This document shows, in pieces, positions 53,983-62,769 of a DNA stretch of 64,000 nucleotides; position 1 is the stretch's first letter; every line of letters begins with the position of its first letter. Position numbers and translations under genes: made by a program. The notes under the pieces were generated by a model that was not told the DNA's origin, made no database searches, and saw nothing but the letters and a program-made list of their open reading frames with translations. This DNA comes from Nesterenkonia sphaerica (lineage in GTDB: Bacteria; Actinomycetota; Actinomycetes; Actinomycetales; Micrococcaceae), in NCBI RefSeq assembly GCF_005771565.1, contig NZ_VAWA01000004.1, forward strand, positions 155,010 to 219,009, given 5' to 3'.

Positions 53983-54470
53983 GGTGACGTGGCGGGTCTC
54001 TGCTTGGAACTTGGCGGACTGGTGGTCGAGAGGCGGTAGCGCTCCACACGACGCAACATACTGAAGTCGGGACTGCGGGCGGTGAATTGCATTGTTTGAA
54101 AGCGGCATTTTTGGCGATGGTGCCCCTGCGGCGGCCCTCTCTCACAGGCGGATCGAGGTGCGGGTGCCCGTCGGCCAGGGTTAGGGAACGAATCGCCGAA
54201 TTTCCGACTCCCGAAGTCGGAGTCGTAGGCACTCAATCCGGCAGTTAGGCACTGAGTAAGATCTAGGCCGGAGGGCAGTCGTGTGGTGCTCGCTCCTATT
54301 CCGCGAATGTCCCCAGGACGCTCTTATGACGGTATTTCGTGCCTCGCGGCTCTGGACCTGGAAGCTGATGCACCGTCGTTCCGGCGCGGATGCAGATGGT
54401 ACGCCCTCCTGCCACTCGGTAGTCTTCTCATGAGAATGTCTTGAATCTACCCCGAAAGACGGAGATCCTC
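53983..54470. other. 488-bp non-coding stretch at the right edge of the accessory region
   Basis: No coding frame other than shadows of the neighbouring gene is seen. It holds GACGCAACAT at 54050, the same 10-mer that recurs in the 27072-27229 element, a hairpin formed by CCGACT and AGTCGG near 54200, and TAGGCACT twice within 20 bp near 54227 and 54246. These look like decayed mobile DNA or a recombination joint rather than a gene. Confidence 0.5.
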
Positions 54471-54677
54471 ATGACTGACCCGGTTGGACCCGAGCCCGGA
54501 GCCCACCAGAGACCGCGCTGGGTGAAAATAGCAGGACTGATCGTGCTGGCAGTGGCGGGTCTTCTGCTGCTGCTCTGGGTCATCGGTGGACCCGGTGAGC
54601 ACGGGCCCGAGCGGCACAGCCAAGCTGCCCCCGCCGGCGTCTCAGTTCAGAGCGCGGATTACGGGCTAGTGCGGTGA
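54471..54677 (+). CDS. Small single-pass membrane protein
   Basis: 68 residues from the ATG at 54471, with GGAGATC upstream. A basic N-terminal segment precedes one long hydrophobic helix (GLIVLAVAGLLLLLWVIGG, ~22-40); the C-terminal part is extracytoplasmic and His-poor. Its stop codon overlaps the next start by 4 bp (GTGA), so it is translated with the following membrane protein. No known family was recognised. Confidence 0.75.
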   Translation: MTDPVGPEPGAHQRPRWVKIAGLIVLAVAGLLLLLWVIGGPGEHGPERHSQAAPAGVSVQSADYGLVR

Positions 54678-55189
54678 GTCCACGCCTGCGCAAGACAATG
54701 CTGCTTGCGCACGTGGGGTGCTCCGTCGGTTGGCTCGGAGCCGCCGTCGCCTTCCTGGCGATTGCCGTGGTGGCACTGACCAGTTCAGATGGGCCTACGG
54801 TCCGTGGCGCTTACCTGGTGATGGAGCAGGCCGCGTGGGTCGCACTGGTTCCCTTAGCGGTGGCGTCGCTGGCAACGGGGATCGTTCAGTCACTGGCCAC
54901 GCCATGGGGACTGTTCCGGCACTACTGGGTGGTGTTCAAGCTCGTGCTCACCGCAGGGGCCACCGGGGTGCTGCTGCTGTACATGCAGACATTCCAGTCC
55001 TTGGCCGAGGTCGCGGCAGACCCAGGTGCAGACCTCCAGGCGGTGCGCAGCCTCTCACCGGCGCTGCATGCCGCCGGGGGACTTCTGGTGCTGCTGGCCG
55101 CACTTGCGCTGGGAATCTACAAACCGCGGGGCCTGACCCGCTACGGCTGGAGCAAGAAGCATCAGCAGCCGCCAGCAGCGGAGGGCTAG
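54674..55189 (+). CDS. Multi-pass membrane protein, DUF2269-like
   Basis: 171 residues with four membrane helices; the segment LRKTMLLAHVGCSVGWLGA is typical of DUF2269-type proteins, and WGLFRHYWVVFKLVLTAGATGVLLLYMQ is a second conserved-looking stretch. The function is not known. It is coupled to the single-pass protein upstream by a 4-bp overlap and converges with the Wzt-like ATPase gene, overlapping its end by 4 bp. Confidence 0.8.
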   Translation: MSPRLRKTMLLAHVGCSVGWLGAAVAFLAIAVVALTSSDGPTVRGAYLVMEQAAWVALVPLAVASLATGIVQSLATPWGLFRHYWVVFKLVLTAGATGVLLLYMQTFQSLAEVAADPGADLQAVRSLSPALHAAGGLLVLLAALALGIYKPRGLTRYGWSKKHQQPPAAEG

Positions 55190-56232
55190 CTTGCCTTGGT
55201 GGGCCGGGTGCCTTCCAGGAACTCCACTTGGATGGGGGAGAGTTTCAGCCGGGTGCGGTCGTAGACAATCTGGGCCGCACGCATCCGCCCGTTGGACTTA
55301 TGGTCGGTGTACTCCTGGTACTGCGCGCAGACCCATTCAGGGTCACCGTCGGCCAGCATGCGGCCCTGCTCAATCCAGATCACGCGGGTGCACATCTGCT
55401 TGATGGTGCCCAGGGAGTGCGAGACCAGGAACACGCAGCCAGCCTGAGCGCGCACCTGGTCCAGGCGTTTCTTGGTTCGTGCCCGGAACTGGGCGTCCCC
55501 GGTGTTCAGCGCCTCATCGATGAGCAGGATGTCCGGATCCACGCTGGTGGCGATCGCGAACTGCAGCCGCGAGGCCATCCCGGAGGAATACGCCTTCAGT
55601 GGCATATCCAAAGCATCCTGGAGCCCGGAGATCTCCACGATCATGTCGAACTTCTTCTTGGCCTCCTTCGGGGAGAGCCCCATGGCCAGGCAGCCGAGCT
55701 TGATGTTCTCCCGGCCGGAGATCTGGCGCACCAGTGCCGCGTTGACCCCCAGCATGATCGGCGTGGAGGTGGCGTAGACCTCGCCGGAGGTGGGGCGGAT
55801 CTTGCCGGTGAGCAGTTTCATCAGCGTGGACTTCCCGGAGCCGTTGGTGCCGATGACCCCCACTGTCTCCCCGCGGTTGACCACAAAGCTGAGTTCGTCC
55901 AGGGCCGGGATCTCGGACCAGCCGGAGCCCAGGGCGCGCTGGAGGTGGCGGCCGATGCGTTTGGTGGAATTGCGGTACTCCGTGTTGGAACGGATGCGGT
56001 AGATCTTGGAGGCGCAGTCCACTGCGACCGACACCCGCTCCGGGTCCACGGTCTCCACCTGCGGAGCGTTCTGCGTCAGCGGCTGATCATCCCAGGCGAT
56101 CTCTTCGATCGCCTCAAATCCGAAGCCGTTGTCGAACGCCTCAGGATCCAAGTCCAAGCCGTCACCGGTGGCGCCGTTGCCGCCGGGCCAGGTAGCCCGT
56201 CGGGGGGTGTAAGGGGAGGTGGGGGTGCTCAT
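55186..56232 (-). CDS. ABC exporter ATPase of the TagH/Wzt type
   Basis: 348 residues. Walker A is GTNGSGKST (~128-136) after an ~110-residue N-terminal extension with acidic FDNGFGFEAIEEI. The signature is in YSSGMASRLQFAI (~217-228) and Walker B in DILLIDEALNTGD (~236-248). Gram-positive TagH-type ATPases drive export of teichoic acid or polysaccharide across the membrane. It lies 10 bp after the permease gene on the same strand. Confidence 0.92.
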   Translation of the reverse strand: MSTPTSPYTPRRATWPGGNGATGDGLDLDPEAFDNGFGFEAIEEIAWDDQPLTQNAPQVETVDPERVSVAVDCASKIYRIRSNTEYRNSTKRIGRHLQRALGSGWSEIPALDELSFVVNRGETVGVIGTNGSGKSTLMKLLTGKIRPTSGEVYATSTPIMLGVNAALVRQISGRENIKLGCLAMGLSPKEAKKKFDMIVEISGLQDALDMPLKAYSSGMASRLQFAIATSVDPDILLIDEALNTGDAQFRARTKKRLDQVRAQAGCVFLVSHSLGTIKQMCTRVIWIEQGRMLADGDPEWVCAQYQEYTDHKSNGRMRAAQIVYDRTRLKLSPIQVEFLEGTRPTKAS

Positions 56233-56242
56233 ATCGCGCGTC

Positions 56243-57178
56243 TCAGCGCTCCCGTCCGTAGGTTTCTTCCCCGCGCCAGAAAATGATCATGCCGATCGTC
56301 ATCGCGCCGACGGCCCATCCGCCCAGGACGATCCACCGGAAGGGCTCACCCAGGCCGTCATAGAGCCAGGCGTCGCGGATGATGTCCAGGATGCAGAAGG
56401 CGGGGTTGTAGTACATGACCGTGATGATCCAGTCATGACCGCGGTCGGCGAAGCGGTCCACGCTGAAGATGACCGCCGAGGCGTAGAACCAGAGCCTGAC
56501 ACCGATGGTGATGAGGTGTTTGACGTCGTTGTAATTGGCCACCACCCGGGCCAGGATCAGGCTCAGTCCGGTCATCACCAGCAGACCCAGGAAGATGGCT
56601 GGGAAGAACATGAGCCATTTCCAGTCAAGGGTGATGTCCGCTCGGCTCATATCAGCGATCTGATAGTCGCCGATGAAGTACACCAACACCGCCATCACCA
56701 CGAAGGTGGGAACGGTGGCGAAAAGCTCCCGCACGGTGGAGGAGATGGGCAGGCAGGCACGGGGGAAGTTGAACGCCTGAACCACCTGCTGATTGCCAGC
56801 GATCGAATTGGACCCACTGACCACCGCACCCTGGATGAAACGGAAGGTGAGCACCCCGATGATGAGGTACCCGATGAAGTTCACAATCCCGCGGTGGGTC
56901 TCCAGGATGTAGCCGAAGATGAAGAAGTACACCGCCGCCTGCAGCAGCGGGTTCATCACCATCCAGAAACGCCCTAGGGAGTCCAGGTTGTTCTGGGAGG
57001 AGGTCCTGGCGTGGGCGTCGTACTGCAGGAAGTGCCGGAACGCCCAGATATTGCGGATGTAGCGCAGCAGACCCGGCCGGGCTCCGACTCGCACCAGCTG
57101 CTCGCCGTCCATCTGGACCACCCGCTGCGGTCCCAGCTGAAAACTGGGCGTATGCCGTTCAGCGGCAGGTGCTGCCAT
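56243..57178 (-). CDS. ABC exporter permease of the TagG/Wzm type
   Basis: 311 residues with an N-terminal cytoplasmic stretch and six membrane helices. The segment SQNNLDSLGRFWMVMNPLLQAAVYFFIFG is characteristic of ABC-2 polysaccharide permeases, and FNFPRACLPISSTVRELFATV is the conserved amphipathic loop. With the ATPase it exports undecaprenyl-linked surface polymer. The start is ATG; GGGAGGACTC lies upstream. Confidence 0.92.
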   Translation of the reverse strand: MAAPAAERHTPSFQLGPQRVVQMDGEQLVRVGARPGLLRYIRNIWAFRHFLQYDAHARTSSQNNLDSLGRFWMVMNPLLQAAVYFFIFGYILETHRGIVNFIGYLIIGVLTFRFIQGAVVSGSNSIAGNQQVVQAFNFPRACLPISSTVRELFATVPTFVVMAVLVYFIGDYQIADMSRADITLDWKWLMFFPAIFLGLLVMTGLSLILARVVANYNDVKHLITIGVRLWFYASAVIFSVDRFADRGHDWIITVMYYNPAFCILDIIRDAWLYDGLGEPFRWIVLGGWAVGAMTIGMIIFWRGEETYGRER

Positions 57179-57357
57179 GAGAGTCCTCCCGGGGTGAAGT
57201 GCGCGCCTCGCACACAGCGGGGCAAAGCGGGGACCAGTCTACCAGCGGGCCCCACGGCGCCGGCGGAGGCGAAGTGAGCAAGTGATGTCCGGCTCTTTCA
57301 TTGCGCCACGTGTCACGAGTCTGGGCCCAGGACGTTCTCGGTCTCTAGAATCGGCTC

Positions 57358-58167
57358 ATGCCCTCATCCTCCACTGGCGCGCCCACGGACACTACCTGGA
57401 ATCCGACTCATTACTTGGCGTTCGCCTCAGAACGCACCCGTCCGTTCGTGGACCTGCTGGGCCGGGTGAGCCTGCCCAATGCGCGCACCGTGGTGGACCT
57501 CGGCTGCGGACCAGGCAATGGGATGCCGGTGTTGCGGCACCATTGGCCAGCCGCCCACATCACCGGGGTCGACTCCAGTCAGGAGATGCTGGACAAGGCA
57601 CGCGAATCCACCCGCGACGACGCCAAGATCACCTATCAGCGCGCAGATATTCGCGCGTTCGCCACGCCAGAGCCGGTGGACCTGATCGTCTCCAATGCGG
57701 CGCTGCAGTGGCTGCCGGATCACCGCGACCTGCTGCCGGGCATCCAGCGCTCCATTGCCCCCGGGGGAGTTCTCGCGGTCCAGGTGCCGGGGAATTACGC
57801 TGCGCCCAGCCACCGGCTGCTCTATGAACTCTCAGGGCGCAGCCCCTATGCCGAGCATATTGACCCCTCCACACTGCTGACACCTACTGCCGGGGTCATT
57901 GACTACATGCTCGATGTCAGCGCAGAGGGCTGGGAGGTCGAGGCGTGGGAGACCACCTACCAGCACGTGCTGCAGGGAGAAGACCCGGTCTTCGACTGGA
58001 TTTCCGGCGCAGCGGCCCGCCCGGTGCTCTCCGCCTTGCCGCCGGATCTGCTGGAGAAATTCACCGCGGAGTATAAGGCGGCGCTGAAAGAGGCCTACCC
58101 GGAAACCCGGATCGGGACCATCCTGCCGTTCCGCCGCATCTTCTTCATCGCACGCCACACCGGCTGA
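57358..58167 (+). CDS. tam: Trans-aconitate 2-methyltransferase-like SAM methyltransferase
   Basis: 269 residues. The SAM motif VVDLGCGPGNGMPVLRHHWP (~44-63) and VDSSQEMLDKA (~72-82) are followed by DLIVSNAALQWLPDH (~115-128), the Tam-type post-I segment. Tam methylates trans-aconitate, which inhibits aconitase. It is flanked on both sides by surface-polymer genes but is divergent from the exporter and is probably independent. The alternative is a different small-acid methyltransferase. Confidence 0.85.
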   Translation: MPSSSTGAPTDTTWNPTHYLAFASERTRPFVDLLGRVSLPNARTVVDLGCGPGNGMPVLRHHWPAAHITGVDSSQEMLDKARESTRDDAKITYQRADIRAFATPEPVDLIVSNAALQWLPDHRDLLPGIQRSIAPGGVLAVQVPGNYAAPSHRLLYELSGRSPYAEHIDPSTLLTPTAGVIDYMLDVSAEGWEVEAWETTYQHVLQGEDPVFDWISGAAARPVLSALPPDLLEKFTAEYKAALKEAYPETRIGTILPFRRIFFIARHTG

Positions 58168-58175
58168 GACTCAGC

Positions 58176-59309
58176 TCAGCCGGCCTCCTCACTCGCTGGA
58201 GAGGTCGGCGGCGGAATCGGCTTCTCCCAGTACTGAGCGCGCAGGCTCAAGACTTCGGTCAGTTCCCATATCACCCGGCGTCGCCTGCCGAAGGCGGGAA
58301 AGCGGTGGACCAGCGCGCTGGCCCACGGGTCGGCGTCCAGCACCACAGCGCCCGCGGCGGAGTCCAGCTGCGGGGTGATGAGGTCAATCCCCACTGCACC
58401 GAGCCCGGGAATCGACTGTGCGGCACCCTCAGCCAGAGTCCGCAGCTCGGCAGAGACCATCTCGGTGACATCAAACGGCAGGCCCCCGGCAGTCAACCGG
58501 CCATCCTCCCGCAGCAGCCGCAGCTCACCGGTGTCCAGCACCGTCTCGCTGGTCAGGGGTTCCGGCAGCCGGGCGAGCACCGTGCCTACGCTGGGCAGCG
58601 TGGAGTTCAGCAGGGCGTGCTGCTCCCGGTGGGCAAAGCTGGCACGGACCAGGTCCGCCACCGTGCTTGAGCCATCTCCCATGACAAACAGCGGGACCCG
58701 CACTGCGGCGGCGTAACAGGTGCCACCGACCACGAAGAATCGCACGAGGAGCCCGTCATGGAAGGGCTCCACCACGATGTCCTGTGAGAAGCGGGCGTCC
58801 CGCGGCTTCGCCCGCACCGCACGCTGCCAGGCATCAGCAAAATCTGCCCCGGTGACCTTCAAGCTGACTCCGCGGGCCCGCCGCGCACCGTCAGGTTTGA
58901 CCACCCACAGCCCGCTGTTGGCCACACGCTGGTGCGCTTGGTCAGCGTCCGTGTAGGGCTGGCCGCCAGCCACGGGTAGCCCAGCGGCGGCAGCATAGCT
59001 CTGGGTCAGGGTCTTGCTGGCACAGGCCTCGGCCGCCTGATCACTGACCAATGTGGTCATGCGCTGGTACCGGCCGCCGACAATATTGCCGTTGTACAAG
59101 AAGGCCGCGTAGGACCCCGGGAACTGATGCACCGGCATGCGGTGCCGCCGAAGCCCGTAGTCCATGGTGTCGTTGTGCCGCACCAGCCGAGAAAATTGGT
59201 TCAGCTGATCCCACGCGGGTTGGACGTGATCGGTGATGAACGTGCCGATTGGTCTCTGGGCATCAGCAGCGGGGGATTGAACTGGCACGATGCACAGCCT
59301 AATAGGCAT
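58176..59309 (-). CDS. ATP-grasp-fold protein of unknown specificity
   Basis: 377 residues from the ATG ending at 59309; the open frame extends upstream but overlaps the divergent glycosyltransferase start. The central segment LWVVKPDGARRARGVSLKV (~125-145) is the first ATP-binding strand with catalytic Lys, and the segment RFFVVGGTCYAAAVRVPLFVMGDG (~190-215) is typical of the ATP-grasp core. The segment GIDLITP near 315 is the metal-binding end. Such ligases join a carboxylate to an amine; cyanophycin-synthetase-like and Mur-type relatives resemble it. It lies in the polymer cluster, so it may add an amino acid to the polymer. Confidence 0.7.
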   Translation of the reverse strand: MPIRLCIVPVQSPAADAQRPIGTFITDHVQPAWDQLNQFSRLVRHNDTMDYGLRRHRMPVHQFPGSYAAFLYNGNIVGGRYQRMTTLVSDQAAEACASKTLTQSYAAAAGLPVAGGQPYTDADQAHQRVANSGLWVVKPDGARRARGVSLKVTGADFADAWQRAVRAKPRDARFSQDIVVEPFHDGLLVRFFVVGGTCYAAAVRVPLFVMGDGSSTVADLVRASFAHREQHALLNSTLPSVGTVLARLPEPLTSETVLDTGELRLLREDGRLTAGGLPFDVTEMVSAELRTLAEGAAQSIPGLGAVGIDLITPQLDSAAGAVVLDADPWASALVHRFPAFGRRRRVIWELTEVLSLRAQYWEKPIPPPTSPASEEAG

Positions 59310-59328
59310 TGGCGCTAAAGTGGCGGTG

Positions 59329-60531
59329 ATGACCTCTTCCACACAGTGGCGGCGCCGACTCGGCCGACTCCGCCAGCGAGTGACCGGTGCGGACCTGGAG
59401 GCATTGCGCACCCAGGTCGCAGAACTCTCCGGTGAGCTCAGCACCGTCTCCGCTCAGCTTTCCCGCACCGGGCCTGAGCAGGTCCGCGAAGTAGATGTGG
59501 CGATTGTCTCGGACTTCCGGCTTCCCGGCGGGACCACCGCTTCCATAGCCGAGGAGACTCGCGCACAGTCCGCTGCTGGAATCTCCACTGCATTGATTCA
59601 CGCCCAGTCGCAGATCACCACCACGGTGACAGGCTTCAGTCAGCACATCATGGGGGTCGCGGACTTGCCCCGGGTCCATATCGTCTCCGCCCGGGCGGCG
59701 CTGCACGCCCGGTTGGTGATTGTCCGGCACCCCACGGTGATACAGACCAGCGCCACCGCGTTTCCCCGCCTGACTGCAGACCAGGTAGTTCTTGTCGCCA
59801 ACCACCCAGCAGTGGACGCCGACGGCACGTGGCAGTATGACGTGGCCGCCGCTGATGCCGCCGCGCAGCGCTTCTTCCACCAGGTGCCCGAGTGGGCACC
59901 GATCAGCCCTGTGGTGCGCGCCAGCATCACCGAGCAGCCCGCACCAGAGGTGCGCCTGGCAGAGCAGGACTGGGTCAACGTGTTCGGCCGAGAACTGGTG
60001 ACGACGCCGCGGACCGGTTTCGTCGCCGACCGGCCGGTCATCGGCCGTCACTCCAGGCCCCAGAAGGAGAAGTGGCCAGATACTGCGGAGGCGATCCTCA
60101 GCGCCTACCCGGAGGACCCCACGTACCGGGTGGAGGTCCTGGGCGGGGCCGATGTGCCCGGAGAGATCCTGGGCAGAATTCCGCAGGCTTGGTCGGTGGC
60201 TCCGTTTGGCGCCGAGGCGCCTGCCGATTTCCTGCAGCGGATCGATTTCTGGGTCTACGCCCACCACCCGCAGTGGAGAGAGGCCTACGGCCGGGCGATC
60301 ATGGAAGCGCTCGCAGCCGGCTGCCTCGTGGTGCTTCCTGAATACCTTCAAGAGATCTACGGTGACGCCGCCTGCTATGCCGAGCCCAGTGAGATCAAAG
60401 CTGTGGTGGACCGCTTCTGGCGAAATCCGCAGGCGTTCGTGGAGCAGTCCCGGCGCGGTCAGCAGTTCGCGGTCGACCACGGCCCGGGCCGGCACCTTGA
60501 GCGGCTGCGCTGGCGCGGGGTGACACCGTGA
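59329..60531 (+). CDS. Glycosyltransferase, GT-B fold
   Basis: 400 residues from the ATG at 59329. The N-terminal domain begins with DVAIVSDFRLPGGTTASI near residue 52, the glycosyltransferase donor/acceptor opening. The C-terminal Rossmann part has YRVEVLGGADVPGEIL (~266-281), and the EAYGRAIMEALAAGCLVVLPEYLQEIYGDAA segment (~320-350) is the donor-sugar site of GT4-type enzymes. It overlaps the next gene by 4 bp. Its product is probably a sugar residue of the surface polymer. Confidence 0.85.
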   Translation: MTSSTQWRRRLGRLRQRVTGADLEALRTQVAELSGELSTVSAQLSRTGPEQVREVDVAIVSDFRLPGGTTASIAEETRAQSAAGISTALIHAQSQITTTVTGFSQHIMGVADLPRVHIVSARAALHARLVIVRHPTVIQTSATAFPRLTADQVVLVANHPAVDADGTWQYDVAAADAAAQRFFHQVPEWAPISPVVRASITEQPAPEVRLAEQDWVNVFGRELVTTPRTGFVADRPVIGRHSRPQKEKWPDTAEAILSAYPEDPTYRVEVLGGADVPGEILGRIPQAWSVAPFGAEAPADFLQRIDFWVYAHHPQWREAYGRAIMEALAAGCLVVLPEYLQEIYGDAACYAEPSEIKAVVDRFWRNPQAFVEQSRRGQQFAVDHGPGRHLERLRWRGVTP

Positions 60532-62261
60532 CCGGCGCCCATGCGCTGCAGCCCACGGCCGCATGTGGAGTCCTAGGGCGGATGACCCCGGCACACCGAG
60601 CTCGGGCGGACCGCATGGCGGAACTGGCCGAGGCCGAGGGCGTCACCTGGCAACCCTCCTCCCTGCTTCCCGGTCTGAGCCTCCGGGTGACGAATACCGC
60701 GGGGGTGCAGCGCACCGAACGCAGCCTCAGCGCGGCGTGGAACGCCGCCGGTCACCTTGACCCCGCGCTGCTGGACCAGGCCTGGGAAGCGGCGGCGCGG
60801 GAAGCCGATGTGTGTGGACTGCGCACCTACGCCCACGGGGCCGGCACAGTCCACGGCAGCGTCTCCGGCTGCCAGGTGCTCTATGTACAGGTCGCGGACT
60901 CCGCGGTGTTCTTCTCCACCCGGCTGCGCTGGCTGGCCGAAACGGCTGAGACTCTGACCGCGGACTGGCAGGCATGGAGTGAGATCCTGGCCTTTGGTGC
61001 GCCATTGGCAGGACGGACCACCTTCCAAGAAATCCACCGCCTGATGCCCATGGAGTACGCCGAAGTCACCGACTCCGGGGCGGTGCACCTGCGCCAGCAC
61101 CACTGGCCGTGGGAAGACTACGCCCCGCAGGCCTCCGCAGACCTTGCGGAAGTCACACGGGAGACTGTGGAAGTGATGGCCGCCCATATGCGGCCGCATC
61201 TGGTCTCCACAGGAGCCGGCGCAGCCGCTAACCCGATGCTCTCCGGTGGCAGAGACTCCCGCATGCTGACCGCGCTGGCGGCCCGGGAGAGCCCGGACCC
61301 CACCCAGTTGACCGCATGGTCCACCAGCTCTGATGCTGGCTCCGCTTTGGAAGAGCTGGTTGCCGCTGAGGTGGCTGAAACCCTGCATGTGAAGCACCGG
61401 ATCGTCACTGGTCACTACAGAGCCTTCGGGGAAGACTTTGCTGACTACGCCGAGGCAGTGGACTACCAAGCGTCCTTCCACTTCTGGCTGATGCCGGTAG
61501 TACGTGCCCTGCGGGAGACTCCTGGGTCGATCTTCGACGGGATCGGCGGCGGAGTGCTGCTCGGGGGAGGGTTCGCCGACCCCGCTGACGCTGCCCGCCG
61601 GACCCGGCGGGACCTGATGAGCAGCCGTATCCAGGCTCGCTCCCGGTATCTCACCGAGGCGCAGAAAGTGCTTCAGCACGGGGTTGCGGGCGCCGTCGCA
61701 GACCGTGCCCAGAGTGGGGCGTGGCCGACCGCGGAGCGCTATGCGGATCACCCCAACGCCCACACCCTGACCTCATACCTGCTCAGGACAGTGCCCGGAA
61801 TCGCACCGGCACCGGCGAAGGTGCTCGGCGGTGCGCAGCTGACGGTCATGCCCATGGTGACTGATCAGGTCGCGGGACTGGCGCTGCAGCTGCCCCACCA
61901 TGCGAAAGCTGACGGTGCCTGGTACCCGCACCTGCTCCATGCGGCAGACCCACGCTTGAGCGGCATGCCTACCGCTGATGATCTCACCGGCACCCGGCAC
62001 CACAAGCGGCGGATTGCCAGCCGGGAAGGCGCGCGACATCTGGCGGGACTGGTGCGCAACGGTCCGGCCGCCGGGCTTCTCTCCGCTGAGCTTGCTGCTG
62101 CAGATCCCGCTACCGGCGCCGGAGTGGTGGTGTGGCAGAGGCTGCTGAACAGTCAGCGCTCCCAGCACTTGATTCGGGGTCTGGCGCTGCTGAGCCTGTG
62201 GCTGGACCAGTACGGCACCATGGTCGATGACCCCGACCCGCGGAGGATGCGTCATGCCTGA
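60528..62261 (+). CDS. Asparagine-synthase-like protein
   Basis: 577 residues. The PP-loop of the synthase domain is LSGGRDSRMLTAL near residue 240, the SGG-D-S that binds the ATP pyrophosphate. FDGIGGGVLLGGG near 337 is a second conserved segment. The N-terminal glutaminase domain does not start with Met-Cys: the only candidate nucleophile is C13 in ACGVLG, so ammonia supply is doubtful. Homologues of this kind occur in polysaccharide and modified-peptide clusters. It overlaps the neighbouring genes by 4 and 8 bp. Confidence 0.85.
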   Translation: MTGAHALQPTAACGVLGRMTPAHRARADRMAELAEAEGVTWQPSSLLPGLSLRVTNTAGVQRTERSLSAAWNAAGHLDPALLDQAWEAAAREADVCGLRTYAHGAGTVHGSVSGCQVLYVQVADSAVFFSTRLRWLAETAETLTADWQAWSEILAFGAPLAGRTTFQEIHRLMPMEYAEVTDSGAVHLRQHHWPWEDYAPQASADLAEVTRETVEVMAAHMRPHLVSTGAGAAANPMLSGGRDSRMLTALAARESPDPTQLTAWSTSSDAGSALEELVAAEVAETLHVKHRIVTGHYRAFGEDFADYAEAVDYQASFHFWLMPVVRALRETPGSIFDGIGGGVLLGGGFADPADAARRTRRDLMSSRIQARSRYLTEAQKVLQHGVAGAVADRAQSGAWPTAERYADHPNAHTLTSYLLRTVPGIAPAPAKVLGGAQLTVMPMVTDQVAGLALQLPHHAKADGAWYPHLLHAADPRLSGMPTADDLTGTRHHKRRIASREGARHLAGLVRNGPAAGLLSAELAAADPATGAGVVVWQRLLNSQRSQHLIRGLALLSLWLDQYGTMVDDPDPRRMRHA

Positions 62262-62769
62262 TAAGCCGGTGGATACCACGTGGGTCGGTACCCGGGTGCT
62301 GCCTGCGGCCCGTCGGCTCAAGCGAGCCGGCCGGCAGCTCGGGCGCCGGGCCCGCAGCGCTGTGGCCCCGCGGCTGGGCAGCCTGGGTGCTGTCCCGCTC
62401 AACGTCACCACCATTGGATTGACGGCCGCCGGGTCTGGTAGTGGGCAGGTGGGGCGGTGCGGCGTCGTCGTGCTGAGCGTTCCGAAGGATCCCCAGATTC
62501 CTGCGCAGTGGCGGAAAATACTGATCGAAGCTGAACAGCACAGCGTGCCCACCGTGCTGATAGTGGACTCCGTGCAGGACCTGGAGCACCCGTTGGCCGC
62601 CGTTGTCACCCACCTGATGACTCCGGAGCCGACAATGCTGCAGACCCTGCGTGATTTTGCCGGGGCTGAACGCACTGCCGTGCTGGACCCCCTGGCCGGG
62701 AAGCGCGAGCAGACTCATGCGCTGTTCGCGCTGACCCGGGTCCACACACCGGTGGAGCCGAACGCTTAG
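62254..62769 (+). CDS. Unknown protein of the polymer cluster
   Basis: 171 residues from the ATG at 62254, overlapping the asparagine-synthase-like gene by 8 bp. A strongly basic N-terminus (KRAGRQLGRRARSAV) is followed by an alternating strand-helix pattern (CGVVVLSVPKDPQIPAQW, SVPTVLIVDSVQDLEHPL). The latter resembles the N-terminal Rossmann half of a GT-B glycosyltransferase, but the domain is too short to be an enzyme. The function is unknown. It converges with the ATP-grasp gene, overlapping by 4 bp. Confidence 0.75.
   Translation: MPDKPVDTTWVGTRVLPAARRLKRAGRQLGRRARSAVAPRLGSLGAVPLNVTTIGLTAAGSGSGQVGRCGVVVLSVPKDPQIPAQWRKILIEAEQHSVPTVLIVDSVQDLEHPLAAVVTHLMTPEPTMLQTLRDFAGAERTAVLDPLAGKREQTHALFALTRVHTPVEPNA

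Noticed and set aside
52686..54236. Long open frame of 516 codons on the minus strand
   Set aside because: It lies opposite the RraA-like and D-2-hydroxyacid dehydrogenase genes, has Ser/Arg-rich composition typical of antisense reading, and shows no motif.
54718..56286. Open frame of 522 codons on the plus strand through the Wzt-like gene
   Set aside because: It is a different frame over the DUF2269-like gene and the antisense of the exporter ATPase; the translation has no domain.
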